NCBI GenBank assembly: GCA_030604585.1
Contig: JAUVVP010000173.1
Span: 1-5,637 of the forward strand
Length of the DNA stretch: 5,637 nucleotides
Reading direction: 5' to 3'
From: Planctomycetota bacterium
Lineage (GTDB): Bacteria > Planctomycetota > Brocadiia > SM23-32
The notes beneath the pieces were generated by a model. It made no database searches and was not told the DNA's origin. It saw only the letters and a program-made list of their open reading frames with translations. Positions within the stretch are counted from its first letter, which is position 1, and every line of letters begins with the position of its first letter. Position numbers and translations under genes: made by a program. Positions 1 to 5,637 of the stretch are shown one piece after another.

Positions 1-202
1 CCGCAGAGCGGCCGAGAGTCCAGTGCAAGGTGGCTATGCGCGGGTCGTCGAGGGACGCCAAGCCAGGGGTGAAGTGACTCGAGGATCAGCCCCCTGTACG
101 AGCTTCAAGCCTGGCTGATTCTACCCTTTCGCACGAGCGGCTGTCAATGGGAAAGCTGTGCGTCCGGCCGAGGGCGCCCGCGCCCGACGCGGCCCTTACC
201 AG
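1..202. other. Upstream region without a supported gene
   Basis: No convincing coding region is visible. The forward reading frames from the left edge close at about 72, 77 and 118, and none of the short peptides has a recognisable motif. The frame ending at 116-118 could be the tail of an upstream gene but nothing supports it. An imperfect GC-rich inverted repeat lies at 166-194: arms 166-170 and 190-194, with an inner 5-bp stem of 172-176 and 181-185. It has no following T-run, so it is at best a weak structure or a factor-dependent end for an upstream transcript. I see no tRNA, repeat array or mobile element here. Confidence 0.5.
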
Positions 203-232
203 TTGACCTCGTGCGGGGGCAGGCCTTAGAAT
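203..232 (+). promoter_or_regulatory. Sigma70-like promoter for the protease operon
   Basis: TTGACC at 203-208 matches the -35 consensus at 5 of 6 positions. TAGAAT at 227-232 matches the -10 consensus at 5 of 6. The spacer is 18 bases, within the normal 16-18 range. The expected transcription start is about 239-240, which leaves a leader of roughly 58 bases before the ATG at 298. The match stands out in such GC-rich surroundings. It also argues against translation starting at the in-frame GTG at 211, which would lie upstream of the transcript. This is a consensus match only; transcription is inferred. Confidence 0.6.
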
Positions 233-284
233 CGAGTAGTAGGGCTACGCGGAGGCCTGCGCCGTTCTCCTGTTCCGCGCGCAC

Positions 285-290
285 GGAGGA
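285..290 (+). promoter_or_regulatory. Strong Shine-Dalgarno site fixing the protease start
   Basis: GGAGGA lies 7 bases before the ATG at 298, a near-ideal ribosome binding site. It decides the start in favour of 298 over the in-frame GTG at 211. The bases overlapping and following it (AGGAGA, 287-292) are the perfect reverse complement of TCTCCT at 266-271, so the site could be masked in the mRNA leader. Confidence 0.8.
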
Positions 291-297
291 GACACCA

Positions 298-1719
298 ATG
301 CATTGGAGAGCAGTCTGGTCGTCACTTTGGGTTGCCCTGATGTTGCTTGCCCCAGGTTGTGCCACCAGGGGCCAGATGCAGCAGTTGGCGGAGGAGATCA
401 GCCAGGTGGAGCGCGCCCAGGAGCGCCTGGACTTCGTCAGGGTCATCAACACCGCCAAGCGGAAGGTCTACCCCGTCATCGTGTACCTGATGCCGATCCA
501 GGAGACATTCGAACGGGGGGAACAGGCCGAAAGGGAGGTGATCGGCAGCGGCGTCATCATCAGCGCCGACGGCTACGTCGTGACCAACTACCACGTGGCC
601 GAGAAGGCCAAGAAGATAAGGGCGGTCCTGTTCAACGAGAAGCAGGTGACCGCCTCCGTGGTGGGGGAAGACCAGGATACCGACGTCGCCCTGCTGAAGC
701 TGGACCTGGCTGAGGAGGACCAGCCGGTGCCCTACGCCGAGTTCGGGGACTCCGCCGAACTGGAAGAGGGCGACTTCGTCATGACCATGGGCTGCCCGCT
801 CGGGCTGACGCGGTCGGTATCGTTCGGCATAGTCAGTAACACGAAGCGCTACCTCGGCCCCGAACTGTCCAGGTACAACCTCTGGATTCAGACGGACGCG
901 GCCATCAACCCCGGCAACAGCGGCGGACCGCTGGTCAACACCGACGGCGAGGTCGTCGGCATTACCACCCTGGGCACCCTCTGGTACGAGAACATCGGCT
1001 TCGCCATCCCTTCGGGCCTGGTCAAGGAAGTGGTGGGCGACCTGAAAGAGCACGGCGAGGTGAAGCGGGCCTGGACGGGGATCACCTTCCAGGCGCTCAA
1101 GGACTTCGAGAGCAACACCATCGTGGACGCCGAGCAGGGCGTGCTGGTGGCGCACGTCGAGCCCGACTCACCGGCGGAACAGGCCGGCGTAGAGGCCCAG
1201 GACCTCATCCTCACGCTCAACGGCGAGGAGCTTAACGGCACGTTCGTTGAAGACCTGCCCGAGCTGCGGACCGCCTTTGCCCGCCTGCCCACGCAACAGG
1301 AGGCCGCCCTGGGCCTGGAGAGGGACGGCGAGCCGCTTGCCCTGGCGCTGACCCCGATCGTCAAGGGCGAGGTGGAAGGCGAGGACTTCGACTGCAAGGA
1401 ATGGCAGATGACCATCAAGGAGATCAACAAGTTCGCCGACCGCGGCATCTACTACTTCCGCAAGAAGGGCGTCTACGTGCAGGGCGTCAAGTACCCGGGC
1501 AACGCCCAGAACAGCGGCGTGGCGACGGGTGACATCGTGCTCGAGGTCGGCGGGGAGGAGATCGAGACGCTGGGGGCCGCCGGGGCCGCCTACGAAAAGC
1601 TGAACGAAATGACCAAGGGACGGCGCAAAGTGCTCCTGAAGGTCCTTCGCAACGGAGTGCCGAGACTCGTGCTGCTGGACTACAACAAGAGCGACGACGA
1701 ATACGAGGAGGAAAAATGA
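298..1719 (+). CDS. HtrA/DegP-like lipoprotein serine protease with two PDZ domains
   Basis: This is a predicted envelope serine protease of 473 residues. The N-terminus has a hydrophobic segment ending in LAPGC, with Cys21 as the likely lipidated residue. Pro at -2 and Ala at -3 make the lipobox imperfect. A short charged, helix-prone stretch (about 27-55) follows. The trypsin-like domain (about 78-255) shows the full triad: His99 in TNYHVAE, Asp129 in DTDVALLKL and Ser208 in NPGNSGGPLV. Two PDZ domains follow, about 258-355 (GVLVAHVEPDSPAEQAGV) and about 390-460 (PGNAQNSGVATGDIVLEVGG). The order protease-PDZ-PDZ matches HtrA/DegP, which degrade or chaperone misfolded exported proteins; that role is inferred from family. 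The acidic C-terminal tail is encoded by the purine-rich DNA that also serves as ribosome binding site for the next gene. The stop overlaps the next ATG by 4 bases, so the two genes are probably translationally coupled. Start chosen from GGAGGA at 285-290. Membrane location is likely but not certain. Confidence 0.93.
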   Translation: MHWRAVWSSLWVALMLLAPGCATRGQMQQLAEEISQVERAQERLDFVRVINTAKRKVYPVIVYLMPIQETFERGEQAEREVIGSGVIISADGYVVTNYHVAEKAKKIRAVLFNEKQVTASVVGEDQDTDVALLKLDLAEEDQPVPYAEFGDSAELEEGDFVMTMGCPLGLTRSVSFGIVSNTKRYLGPELSRYNLWIQTDAAINPGNSGGPLVNTDGEVVGITTLGTLWYENIGFAIPSGLVKEVVGDLKEHGEVKRAWTGITFQALKDFESNTIVDAEQGVLVAHVEPDSPAEQAGVEAQDLILTLNGEELNGTFVEDLPELRTAFARLPTQQEAALGLERDGEPLALALTPIVKGEVEGEDFDCKEWQMTIKEINKFADRGIYYFRKKGVYVQGVKYPGNAQNSGVATGDIVLEVGGEEIETLGAAGAAYEKLNEMTKGRRKVLLKVLRNGVPRLVLLDYNKSDDEYEEEK

Positions 1720-1722
1720 CCA
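1705..1722 (+). promoter_or_regulatory. Internal ribosome binding site and ATGA stop/start overlap
   Basis: GAGGAGG at 1705-1711 lies inside the last codons of the protease gene, followed by the overlapping ATGA at 1716-1719. Two in-frame starts are possible: ATG 1716 (4-base spacing) and ATG 1722 (10-base spacing). They differ by two residues, and neither changes the signal peptide. I chose 1716 because of the coupling overlap, but 1722 is equally plausible on spacing. Confidence 0.75.
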
Positions 1723-4100
1723 TGCAGAGGCAGGCAAGGAGCAGGTCCTTTGCACTGGGCATCGTTCTGGCGGCCTGTCTGGCCCTTCCGGCCGGCCCCA
1801 CGTGGTCCGCCCAGGATGTTGAAGCAGACGTTACGGCCCAGGAGGACCTGGAGAAGGAGCAGGAGCAGGCAGCCATCCGGAAGGCCCGATCCCTGGCCGA
1901 GACGTTGTTCTACGACGTCGAGATCACCTTCCAGGACCTCCAGCCCAGCGCGGTCAAGGAGATGGAGCAGCATTTCGGCTACGGCTGGGCCAACAGCCTG
2001 GCCATGCGCCACTCGGTGGACAAGCGCGTCCTGACGCTGCACGCCGTTCTGGCGGACGCGCGGACGGGCCTGTTCTTGATGGCCGAGCCCGACATCAACT
2101 TTGAGACGGTGGCCGGAATCGAGCTGAAAACGGGCTCCGGCACGACCTACCCGCTGACGCCGGTGGCCGTCATGATCGATCAGAGCGCTCTGCTGTTGAG
2201 GGCCGAGGGCTTCTCGCTCCCGATGGAGATGCCGGCCTTTGCCCAGGGCGTCATTGAGGACGCCGGCGAGGTCCTGGTGGCGAACGTGACGCGCTTCGGC
2301 AGCCTTCGGGACATCCGGGTCAGGGGCGCGAGGCTGGCCAGGTACTTGACGCACGAGGACGACCTGGAGATGTTCGCTCTGGGCGAGGGCCTTGCCGGGG
2401 GCAGGTCGGCCGCCAGCGTGCTGCTCTTTGACTCCGAGGGCTCGCTGGCCGCCATCGTGGTCTCGCAGATGCTGGTCAGGATGGACGGGCGCAAGGGCTA
2501 TTTCACGCAGTGGCCGCGGGCCGGGGATGGCATCTCGGTGGATTCGCTTCGGCAGGCGGTCGGTGATGCGGCGGCCGAGGCGGGCCGATACACGCACCGC
2601 ATCAAGTTCCACTTCCGGCAAGAGGAAGATGATGACTCCTCCTTCTACTACTCGTCCGGCTACGGCGAGGATGTGCCGGAGGATGAGTGGATCGCCTACG
2701 GGCTGGCGGTGGACGCCACCCACATATTCATCCCCGCCGAGATCGAGCGCAACAAGATTGAGACCATCGAGGCGATCGACATAGAGTTGGGCCCGGGCAG
2801 GGAAGTAGAGGGCGAGTTCGCCGGCGTCTTCAAGGAGTTCGGTGGCATGTTCGTGCGCTGTCCCGAGCCGCTTGAGTTCGCCCCCGACCTGTTCGACGAG
2901 CGGGATATCTCCGACATGGCCCTGTTCGTTGACGTATCGGTCAAGCACCGTTTCGGCGCCAAGGATGCCCTTGCCAAGTACAACCGGTTCTTCGGGACGG
3001 ACAAGGGATACAAGGATAAGGAGTTTCGCCAGTCGCAGCGGCCGATCCTGTCCGGCTCGTTCGTGCTCGACACGGCCGGCGGCTTCTACGGGTTCAGCAC
3101 CCGTGAGAAGCGTTACGAAAGCGTTGAGGACGATGACATGTCCTGGCGCTACGGCCGGCGGTTCTACTACGCGAGCTCCGGGGGAGGCGACGAGCGCTGT
3201 TTCGTCTTCGCGGACGTGAAGGACCGCTTCCGCGAGCCGGCCGGGCACTTCGACCCCAAGGTCCGCGTGAAACGGATGCAGGAGCGCAAGGAGCTGGCGT
3301 GGCTCGGCGTGGAGTTCCAGGCCGTCACGCCCGAGCTTGCCAAAGAACTCGGCGCGGAGAAGGGAACCCGCGACGGGCAGTACGGCCTCCTGGTCAGCCT
3401 TGTCTACGAAGGATCGCCCGCCCAGAAGATGGGCATCCGACCGGGCGACCTGCTGCTGAGAATCCAGGAGGAGGGAAAGGCCGGCGAGCACCTGCTCGAA
3501 GGCGGCAGGGACCGTTACTACTATGACTGGGGCTACTCGAGCATGCTCATGGACACGGACTTCGAGATGCCCTTCGTGGACGCGGGTTGGTTCAACAGGA
3601 GGAACAGCCTCACTCAGTTGCTGACGACGCTCGGACCGGGCACCGCGGCCGTCCTGACCTACAGTCAGGACCACGAGGTGAAGTCGGCGGAGTTCGCCAT
3701 CGAGAAGGCCCCGCCCGACCTGAACAGCGCCGATAAGTACAAGAGCGAGTGGACGGGCCTGACCGTCAAGGACATCACCTACGAGGTCAGGCGCATCATC
3801 CGCCTGGGCGGGGAGTTCGAGGGCGTCGTCGTCTACGAGGTGGAGCCGGGCTCACCGGCCGCCGTCGGCCAGATCACGCCGATGGAGTTCATCGAGGAGA
3901 TAGACGGCCGGAAGGTGGCGCACATCGCCGATTTCGAGCAGATCGTCGAGGCCCTGGTGGCCTCGGGCCGCGAATCCGCCACGTTCAAGGTGAGGAGCCT
4001 TGACGAGTCGAGGTTCGTTGAGGTGCAGCTTGAGAAGCCCGAGGAACCCGGCGCGGCGATCCAGGAGATCCTGAAGCGATTGCCCGGCATGGGCCGATAA
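1716..4100 (+). CDS. Exported protein with two degenerate trypsin-like domains and two PDZ domains
   Basis: The product is 794 residues. A basic N-terminus, a hydrophobic core and a WSA-QD site near residue 32 suggest a cleaved Sec signal peptide. An acidic helical stretch follows (about 35-60). By eye, residues about 105-252 line up with the trypsin domain of the upstream protease: His is replaced by Pro125 and Asp by Ser157, and the GNSGG loop is replaced by GGRSAAS (228-234). Residues about 322-465 look like a second copy, with Glu342 for His, Gly377 for Asp and LSGSFVLDTAGG (445-456) at the serine loop. PDZ domains follow at about 526-665, with an insertion around 587-635, and about 678-775 (EVEPGSPAAVGQITPMEFI). 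PDZ assignment is secure; the pseudoprotease reading is inference. Three Tyr/Ser/Gly/acid-rich loops occur at 303-319, 471-493 and 598-613. It is coupled to the protease gene, suggesting a partner, adaptor or regulator. A non-enzymatic PDZ scaffold with an unrelated beta fold is the alternative. Confidence 0.85.
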   Translation: MTMQRQARSRSFALGIVLAACLALPAGPTWSAQDVEADVTAQEDLEKEQEQAAIRKARSLAETLFYDVEITFQDLQPSAVKEMEQHFGYGWANSLAMRHSVDKRVLTLHAVLADARTGLFLMAEPDINFETVAGIELKTGSGTTYPLTPVAVMIDQSALLLRAEGFSLPMEMPAFAQGVIEDAGEVLVANVTRFGSLRDIRVRGARLARYLTHEDDLEMFALGEGLAGGRSAASVLLFDSEGSLAAIVVSQMLVRMDGRKGYFTQWPRAGDGISVDSLRQAVGDAAAEAGRYTHRIKFHFRQEEDDDSSFYYSSGYGEDVPEDEWIAYGLAVDATHIFIPAEIERNKIETIEAIDIELGPGREVEGEFAGVFKEFGGMFVRCPEPLEFAPDLFDERDISDMALFVDVSVKHRFGAKDALAKYNRFFGTDKGYKDKEFRQSQRPILSGSFVLDTAGGFYGFSTREKRYESVEDDDMSWRYGRRFYYASSGGGDERCFVFADVKDRFREPAGHFDPKVRVKRMQERKELAWLGVEFQAVTPELAKELGAEKGTRDGQYGLLVSLVYEGSPAQKMGIRPGDLLLRIQEEGKAGEHLLEGGRDRYYYDWGYSSMLMDTDFEMPFVDAGWFNRRNSLTQLLTTLGPGTAAVLTYSQDHEVKSAEFAIEKAPPDLNSADKYKSEWTGLTVKDITYEVRRIIRLGGEFEGVVVYEVEPGSPAAVGQITPMEFIEEIDGRKVAHIADFEQIVEALVASGRESATFKVRSLDESRFVEVQLEKPEEPGAAIQEILKRLPGMGR

Positions 4101-4153
4101 GGCAGCGCAGCGCCGCGGCGACAGGCCGGCTTTCAGAGGGCCTCCTCGACCCC
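4101..4153. other. Convergent intergenic spacer
   Basis: This 53-base gap separates the stops of two genes that face each other. A perfect 10-base palindrome (CGCCGCGGCG, 4111-4120) and a GCCGGC followed by TTT (4125-4133) are present. Neither gives a stem of useful length with a proper loop and T-tract. I see no convincing bidirectional intrinsic terminator, so termination here may depend on Rho or lie inside the flanking coding ends. Confidence 0.5.
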
Positions 4154-4654
4154 TCACGAGCCCGAGCTCAGGGCCTCCAGCGTCTGGCTCAGAGAGGTCA
4201 CGTGGTTCATCTCTTCGTGGATGAGCCCCTCCACCTCGGCCTTGCCCAGCCCGTCCGGCACCATGTCCTTCAAGCCCAGGAAGAAGACCACGGAGTCCTT
4301 CTCGAATCTGATGGCGATTTCCAGGACCTCCTCCGGGCTCTCCTTGCCGCTGAGCAGTTCGGGATGCTCCCGCTGCGTGTTGAAGACGTGCGTGTCGGCG
4401 GCGGCCCGCAGGTAGAGGGCGGTCTCCCCGTGGGGATCGTATTCCATCTCAGGGGCGGCCCCCGGCGGCAGCTTCGCCTTCAGCTCCGCGAAGAGCTTCT
4501 CGTGGTCGGCCTCCATCTCGGCCAACTCGAGCAGGAGCTCCTTGACCTCCGGGTGAGTTGCCCCCTCCGCTGCGCGGCGATAGAACCGGCTGCCGTTGCG
4601 CTCGATCTGTAGGCCCATCTCCAACACTTCGTCGGCATTGAAGCTCAACGCCAT
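4154..4654 (-). CDS. Rubrerythrin-like ferritin-fold di-iron protein
   Basis: This is a 166-residue, probably cytoplasmic four-helix protein. The spacing of metal ligands fits the rubrerythrin/ferritin-like family: Glu18 in helix 1 (LQIERNGSRFY), Glu48-x-x-His51 in helix 2 (EMEADHEKLF), Glu118 in helix 3 (RFEKDSVVFF) and Glu148-x-x-His151 in helix 4 (HEEMNHV). The helix 2-3 linker contains ALYLRAAADTHVF. There is no C-terminal rubredoxin (CxxC) domain, so it is the erythrin-only type. Classical rubrerythrins reduce hydrogen peroxide in anaerobes; erythrin-only members are less well characterised, so a peroxide or iron role is inference. ATG 4654 is chosen over the in-frame GTG at 4708 because AAAGGGG (4661-4667) sits 6 bases upstream and homology to the family begins right after it. 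It lies downstream of the WD40 gene on the same strand but has its own promoter-like sequence, and it converges with the protease operon. Confidence 0.88.
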   Translation of the reverse strand: MALSFNADEVLEMGLQIERNGSRFYRRAAEGATHPEVKELLLELAEMEADHEKLFAELKAKLPPGAAPEMEYDPHGETALYLRAAADTHVFNTQREHPELLSGKESPEEVLEIAIRFEKDSVVFFLGLKDMVPDGLGKAEVEGLIHEEMNHVTSLSQTLEALSSGS

Positions 4655-4659
4655 CGTTC

Positions 4660-4680
4660 GCCCCTTTCTTGCAGAAGGGC
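4660..4680 (-). promoter_or_regulatory. Ribosome binding site within a possible leader hairpin
   Basis: On the minus strand AAAGGGG (4661-4667) precedes ATG 4654 by 6 bases. The segment at 4673-4680 (GCCCTTCT when read on the minus strand) can pair with it, giving about eight base pairs interrupted by two one-base bulges. The ribosome binding site is well supported. The masking structure is only a possibility seen by eye. Confidence 0.5.
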
Positions 4681-4721
4681 CGTGCGCACTCGTCGGGTCC
4701 ACGGCCACGCGGGCCCCCCAT

Positions 4722-4757
4722 CAGAGACAGCCCGCTCTCCCTTATAGCCCGTCTCTG
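4722..4757. repeat. Perfect 7-bp inverted repeat around the -10 box, candidate operator
   Basis: CAGAGAC at 4722-4728 and GTCTCTG at 4751-4757 are perfect inverted copies separated by 22 bases, with centres 29 bases apart. One arm lies between the -35 and -10 boxes of the minus-strand promoter; the other lies just downstream of the expected transcription start. This arrangement is what a dimeric repressor site would look like. It does not match the PerR or Fur boxes I know. Chance occurrence is possible for arms this short. Confidence 0.4.
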
Positions 4758-4769
4758 GCGGCGAATCAA
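4741..4769 (-). promoter_or_regulatory. Sigma70-like promoter for the rubrerythrin-like gene
   Basis: Read on the minus strand, TTGATT (4769-4764) is a 4 of 6 match to the -35 box. TATAAG (4746-4741) is a 5 of 6 match to the -10 box. The spacer is exactly 17 bases. Transcription would start near 4736-4733, giving a leader of about 80 bases before ATG 4654. The site lies between the WD40 stop and the rubrerythrin start, which suggests the latter can be expressed independently. Confidence 0.55.
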
Positions 4770-4821
4770 CTGGGCACAGGTTGGCTCGGCGGGTTGGAGG
4801 GCGCGCCCGGCTGCGGGGGTC

Positions 4822-5637
4822 TCACTCGACGGCCGCCGCGCTCGGCGGCCCGTCCGCCGGTATGCCCCAGAAACGGACGGTCGAATCGGTGCTGCCGGTG
4901 GCGAGCAGGCGCCCGTCCGGACTGAAGGCCGCCGAGGTAACCCATTGGGTGTGCCCGCTCAGCTCCCGGACCATTCGGCCCGTGCGCGCGTCCCAGAGCC
5001 TGACCAGGGTGTCGGGTCCGCCCGTGGCGAGCAGCCTGCCGTCAGGAGAGAAGGCAAGGGCCCACACCAGCTTCGCCAGGAGCGGCTGCCTGCCGACGCT
5101 CGCCGCAAACTGGCCGACGGCCCGGCCGGACTCCACGTCCCAGAGCCGGACGTTCCGGACTCCTGGTTCGGTGTGGGCTGTTGCCAGCAGGGAACCGTCG
5201 GGCGAGAAGGCCAGCCGCGCCGGCCTGCTGCCGGTCGGCAGTCTGCGGAGCAGCTTCGCGTTGGACATCCGCCAGATGCCGGTCTCCGCCTCGTCCAGGC
5301 CGGCTGCCAGGAACTTCCCGTCGGGCGAGAACGCTGCCGGCCTCTTGCCCCCGAAGTCCCCCGTGCCTGCGCGCTCGCCGGTCTGCACATCCCACAGGGC
5401 CAGACCTTTGACGTCCGCGGACAGCAGCACCCCCCCGTCGGGTGAGAAGCGCAGGGAACCCACGGCGTTGGCCTGCCCCTGCCAGGCGTTGAGGCGCTCC
5501 CCCGTCTTCAGAGACCACACCGTCAGGGAGCCGTCGTCGCAGCCGGCCGCCAGTCGGGCTCCGTCCGGAGTGATCGCGAGGGCCAACACCGACGCTTCGG
5601 TCCTGAGGGTCCTGACCGGCTGCCCGTCGGATGGGTC
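4822..5637 (-). CDS. WD40-repeat protein, 3' part (start lies beyond window)
   Basis: The last 271 codons of a WD40 beta-propeller protein are present. The reading frame is open to the right edge, where DPSDGQPVRTLRTEAS completes the linker of a preceding blade, so the true start is outside the window. The GTG at 5589 falls inside a blade and is an internal Val, not a start. Six blades follow, each built on a TPDG or FSPDG turn and ending in W-x or WD: LTVWSLKTGE, LALWDVQTGE, TGIWRMSNAK, VRLWDVESGR, VRLWDARTGR and VRFWGIPADG. Blades 5 and 6 share an identical AFSPDGRLLATG segment. Only the last blade keeps a clear GH dipeptide. With the partial unit this fits a seven-blade propeller, typically a protein-binding platform. 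In planctomycetes and cyanobacteria such propellers are often fused to kinase or other N-terminal domains, which cannot be seen here. No signal peptide can be assessed. The partner and function are unknown. Confidence 0.9.
   Translation of the reverse strand, partial: DPSDGQPVRTLRTEASVLALAITPDGARLAAGCDDGSLTVWSLKTGERLNAWQGQANAVGSLRFSPDGGVLLSADVKGLALWDVQTGERAGTGDFGGKRPAAFSPDGKFLAAGLDEAETGIWRMSNAKLLRRLPTGSRPARLAFSPDGSLLATAHTEPGVRNVRLWDVESGRAVGQFAASVGRQPLLAKLVWALAFSPDGRLLATGGPDTLVRLWDARTGRMVRELSGHTQWVTSAAFSPDGRLLATGSTDSTVRFWGIPADGPPSAAAVE
4831..4850 (-). repeat. GC-only 8-bp hairpin at the end of the WD40 gene
   Basis: GGCCGCCG (4831-4838) and CGGCGGCC (4843-4850) are perfect inverted arms around the tetraloop CGCT. 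The element lies in the last codons of the WD40 gene, ending 6 bases before its stop codon at 4824-4822. On the minus strand no T-tract follows, so it is not a standard intrinsic terminator. It could stabilise the 3' end of the mRNA or slow the polymerase ahead of the rubrerythrin promoter. GC-rich coding sequence makes such arms more likely by chance. Confidence 0.5.

Noticed and set aside
211..297. Upstream GTG start that would extend the protease by 29 residues
   Set aside because: The extension would put a charged, non-membrane segment before the lipoprotein signal. It also starts before the expected transcription start, and it ignores the excellent GGAGGA site ahead of ATG 298.
144..458. 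Minus-strand open frame across the promoter region
   Set aside because: It overlaps the promoter and the start of the protease gene, and has no recognisable domain.
1680..3674. Long antisense open frame (664 codons) opposite the second PDZ protein
   Set aside because: It lies almost wholly opposite a gene with a clear signal peptide, PDZ motifs and a coupled start. The translated antisense product shows no recognisable motif, and long antisense frames are expected opposite GC-rich coding sequence.
4111..4133. Possible intrinsic terminator between the convergent genes
   Set aside because: The palindrome has no loop, and the alternative GCCG/CGGC stem is only 4 bp before three T residues, too weak to call.
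4655..4708. GTG at 4708 as start of the rubrerythrin-like gene
   Set aside because: The added 18 residues have no family similarity. ATG 4654 has a ribosome binding site at good spacing and begins right before helix 1.
4799..4808. Perfect palindrome GGGCGCGCCC downstream of the WD40 stop
   Set aside because: It has no loop, is followed by no T-tract on either strand, and short GC palindromes like this are expected by chance in such sequence.
5587..5589. GTG as start of the WD40 gene
   Set aside because: It lies within a WD40 blade strand (ASVLALAITPDG), and the frame stays open with blade-like sequence to the window edge, so the gene is simply cut by the edge.

Overview
The window is a GC-rich stretch of bacterial chromosome (my estimate by eye is in the low-to-mid 60s percent GC). 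It holds four protein-coding genes: two on the + strand and two on the - strand, the two pairs converging near 4101-4153. Secreted trypsin-like/PDZ proteins, a lipoprotein-type signal and an FSPDG-type WD40 propeller are all common in Planctomycetota and some neighbouring uncultivated phyla. A rubrerythrin-like protein suggests an anaerobic or microaerophilic lifestyle. The planctomycete assignment is inference from gene content only; no phylogenetic marker is present.

Left part (1-297): no supported gene. It carries a good sigma70-like promoter (203-232) and a strong ribosome binding site whose bases can pair with the leader just upstream.

Centre (298-4100): a two-gene operon with a 4-base ATGA overlap. 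The first gene encodes a predicted lipoprotein of the HtrA/DegP type: an intact trypsin-like catalytic triad followed by two PDZ domains. The second encodes a 794-residue exported protein that also ends in two PDZ domains. Its N-terminal ~500 residues read, by eye, as two tandem trypsin-like folds that have lost the catalytic His and Asp. This pairing of an active membrane-anchored protease with a translationally coupled, apparently inactive double pseudoprotease is the most unusual thing here. A natural hypothesis is an envelope quality-control or signalling complex in which the inactive partner recruits substrate or regulates the active one.

Right part (4154-5637, - strand): a rubrerythrin-like ferritin-fold protein with all expected di-iron ligands and no rubredoxin domain. 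It has its own promoter-like sequence (4741-4769), and a perfect 7-bp inverted repeat flanks the -10 box. Upstream of it on the same strand is the 3' part of a WD40-repeat gene that runs off the window edge; six blades and the end of another are visible. A GC-only 8-bp hairpin sits at the end of that coding region. No tRNA, rRNA, CRISPR array or insertion sequence was seen.
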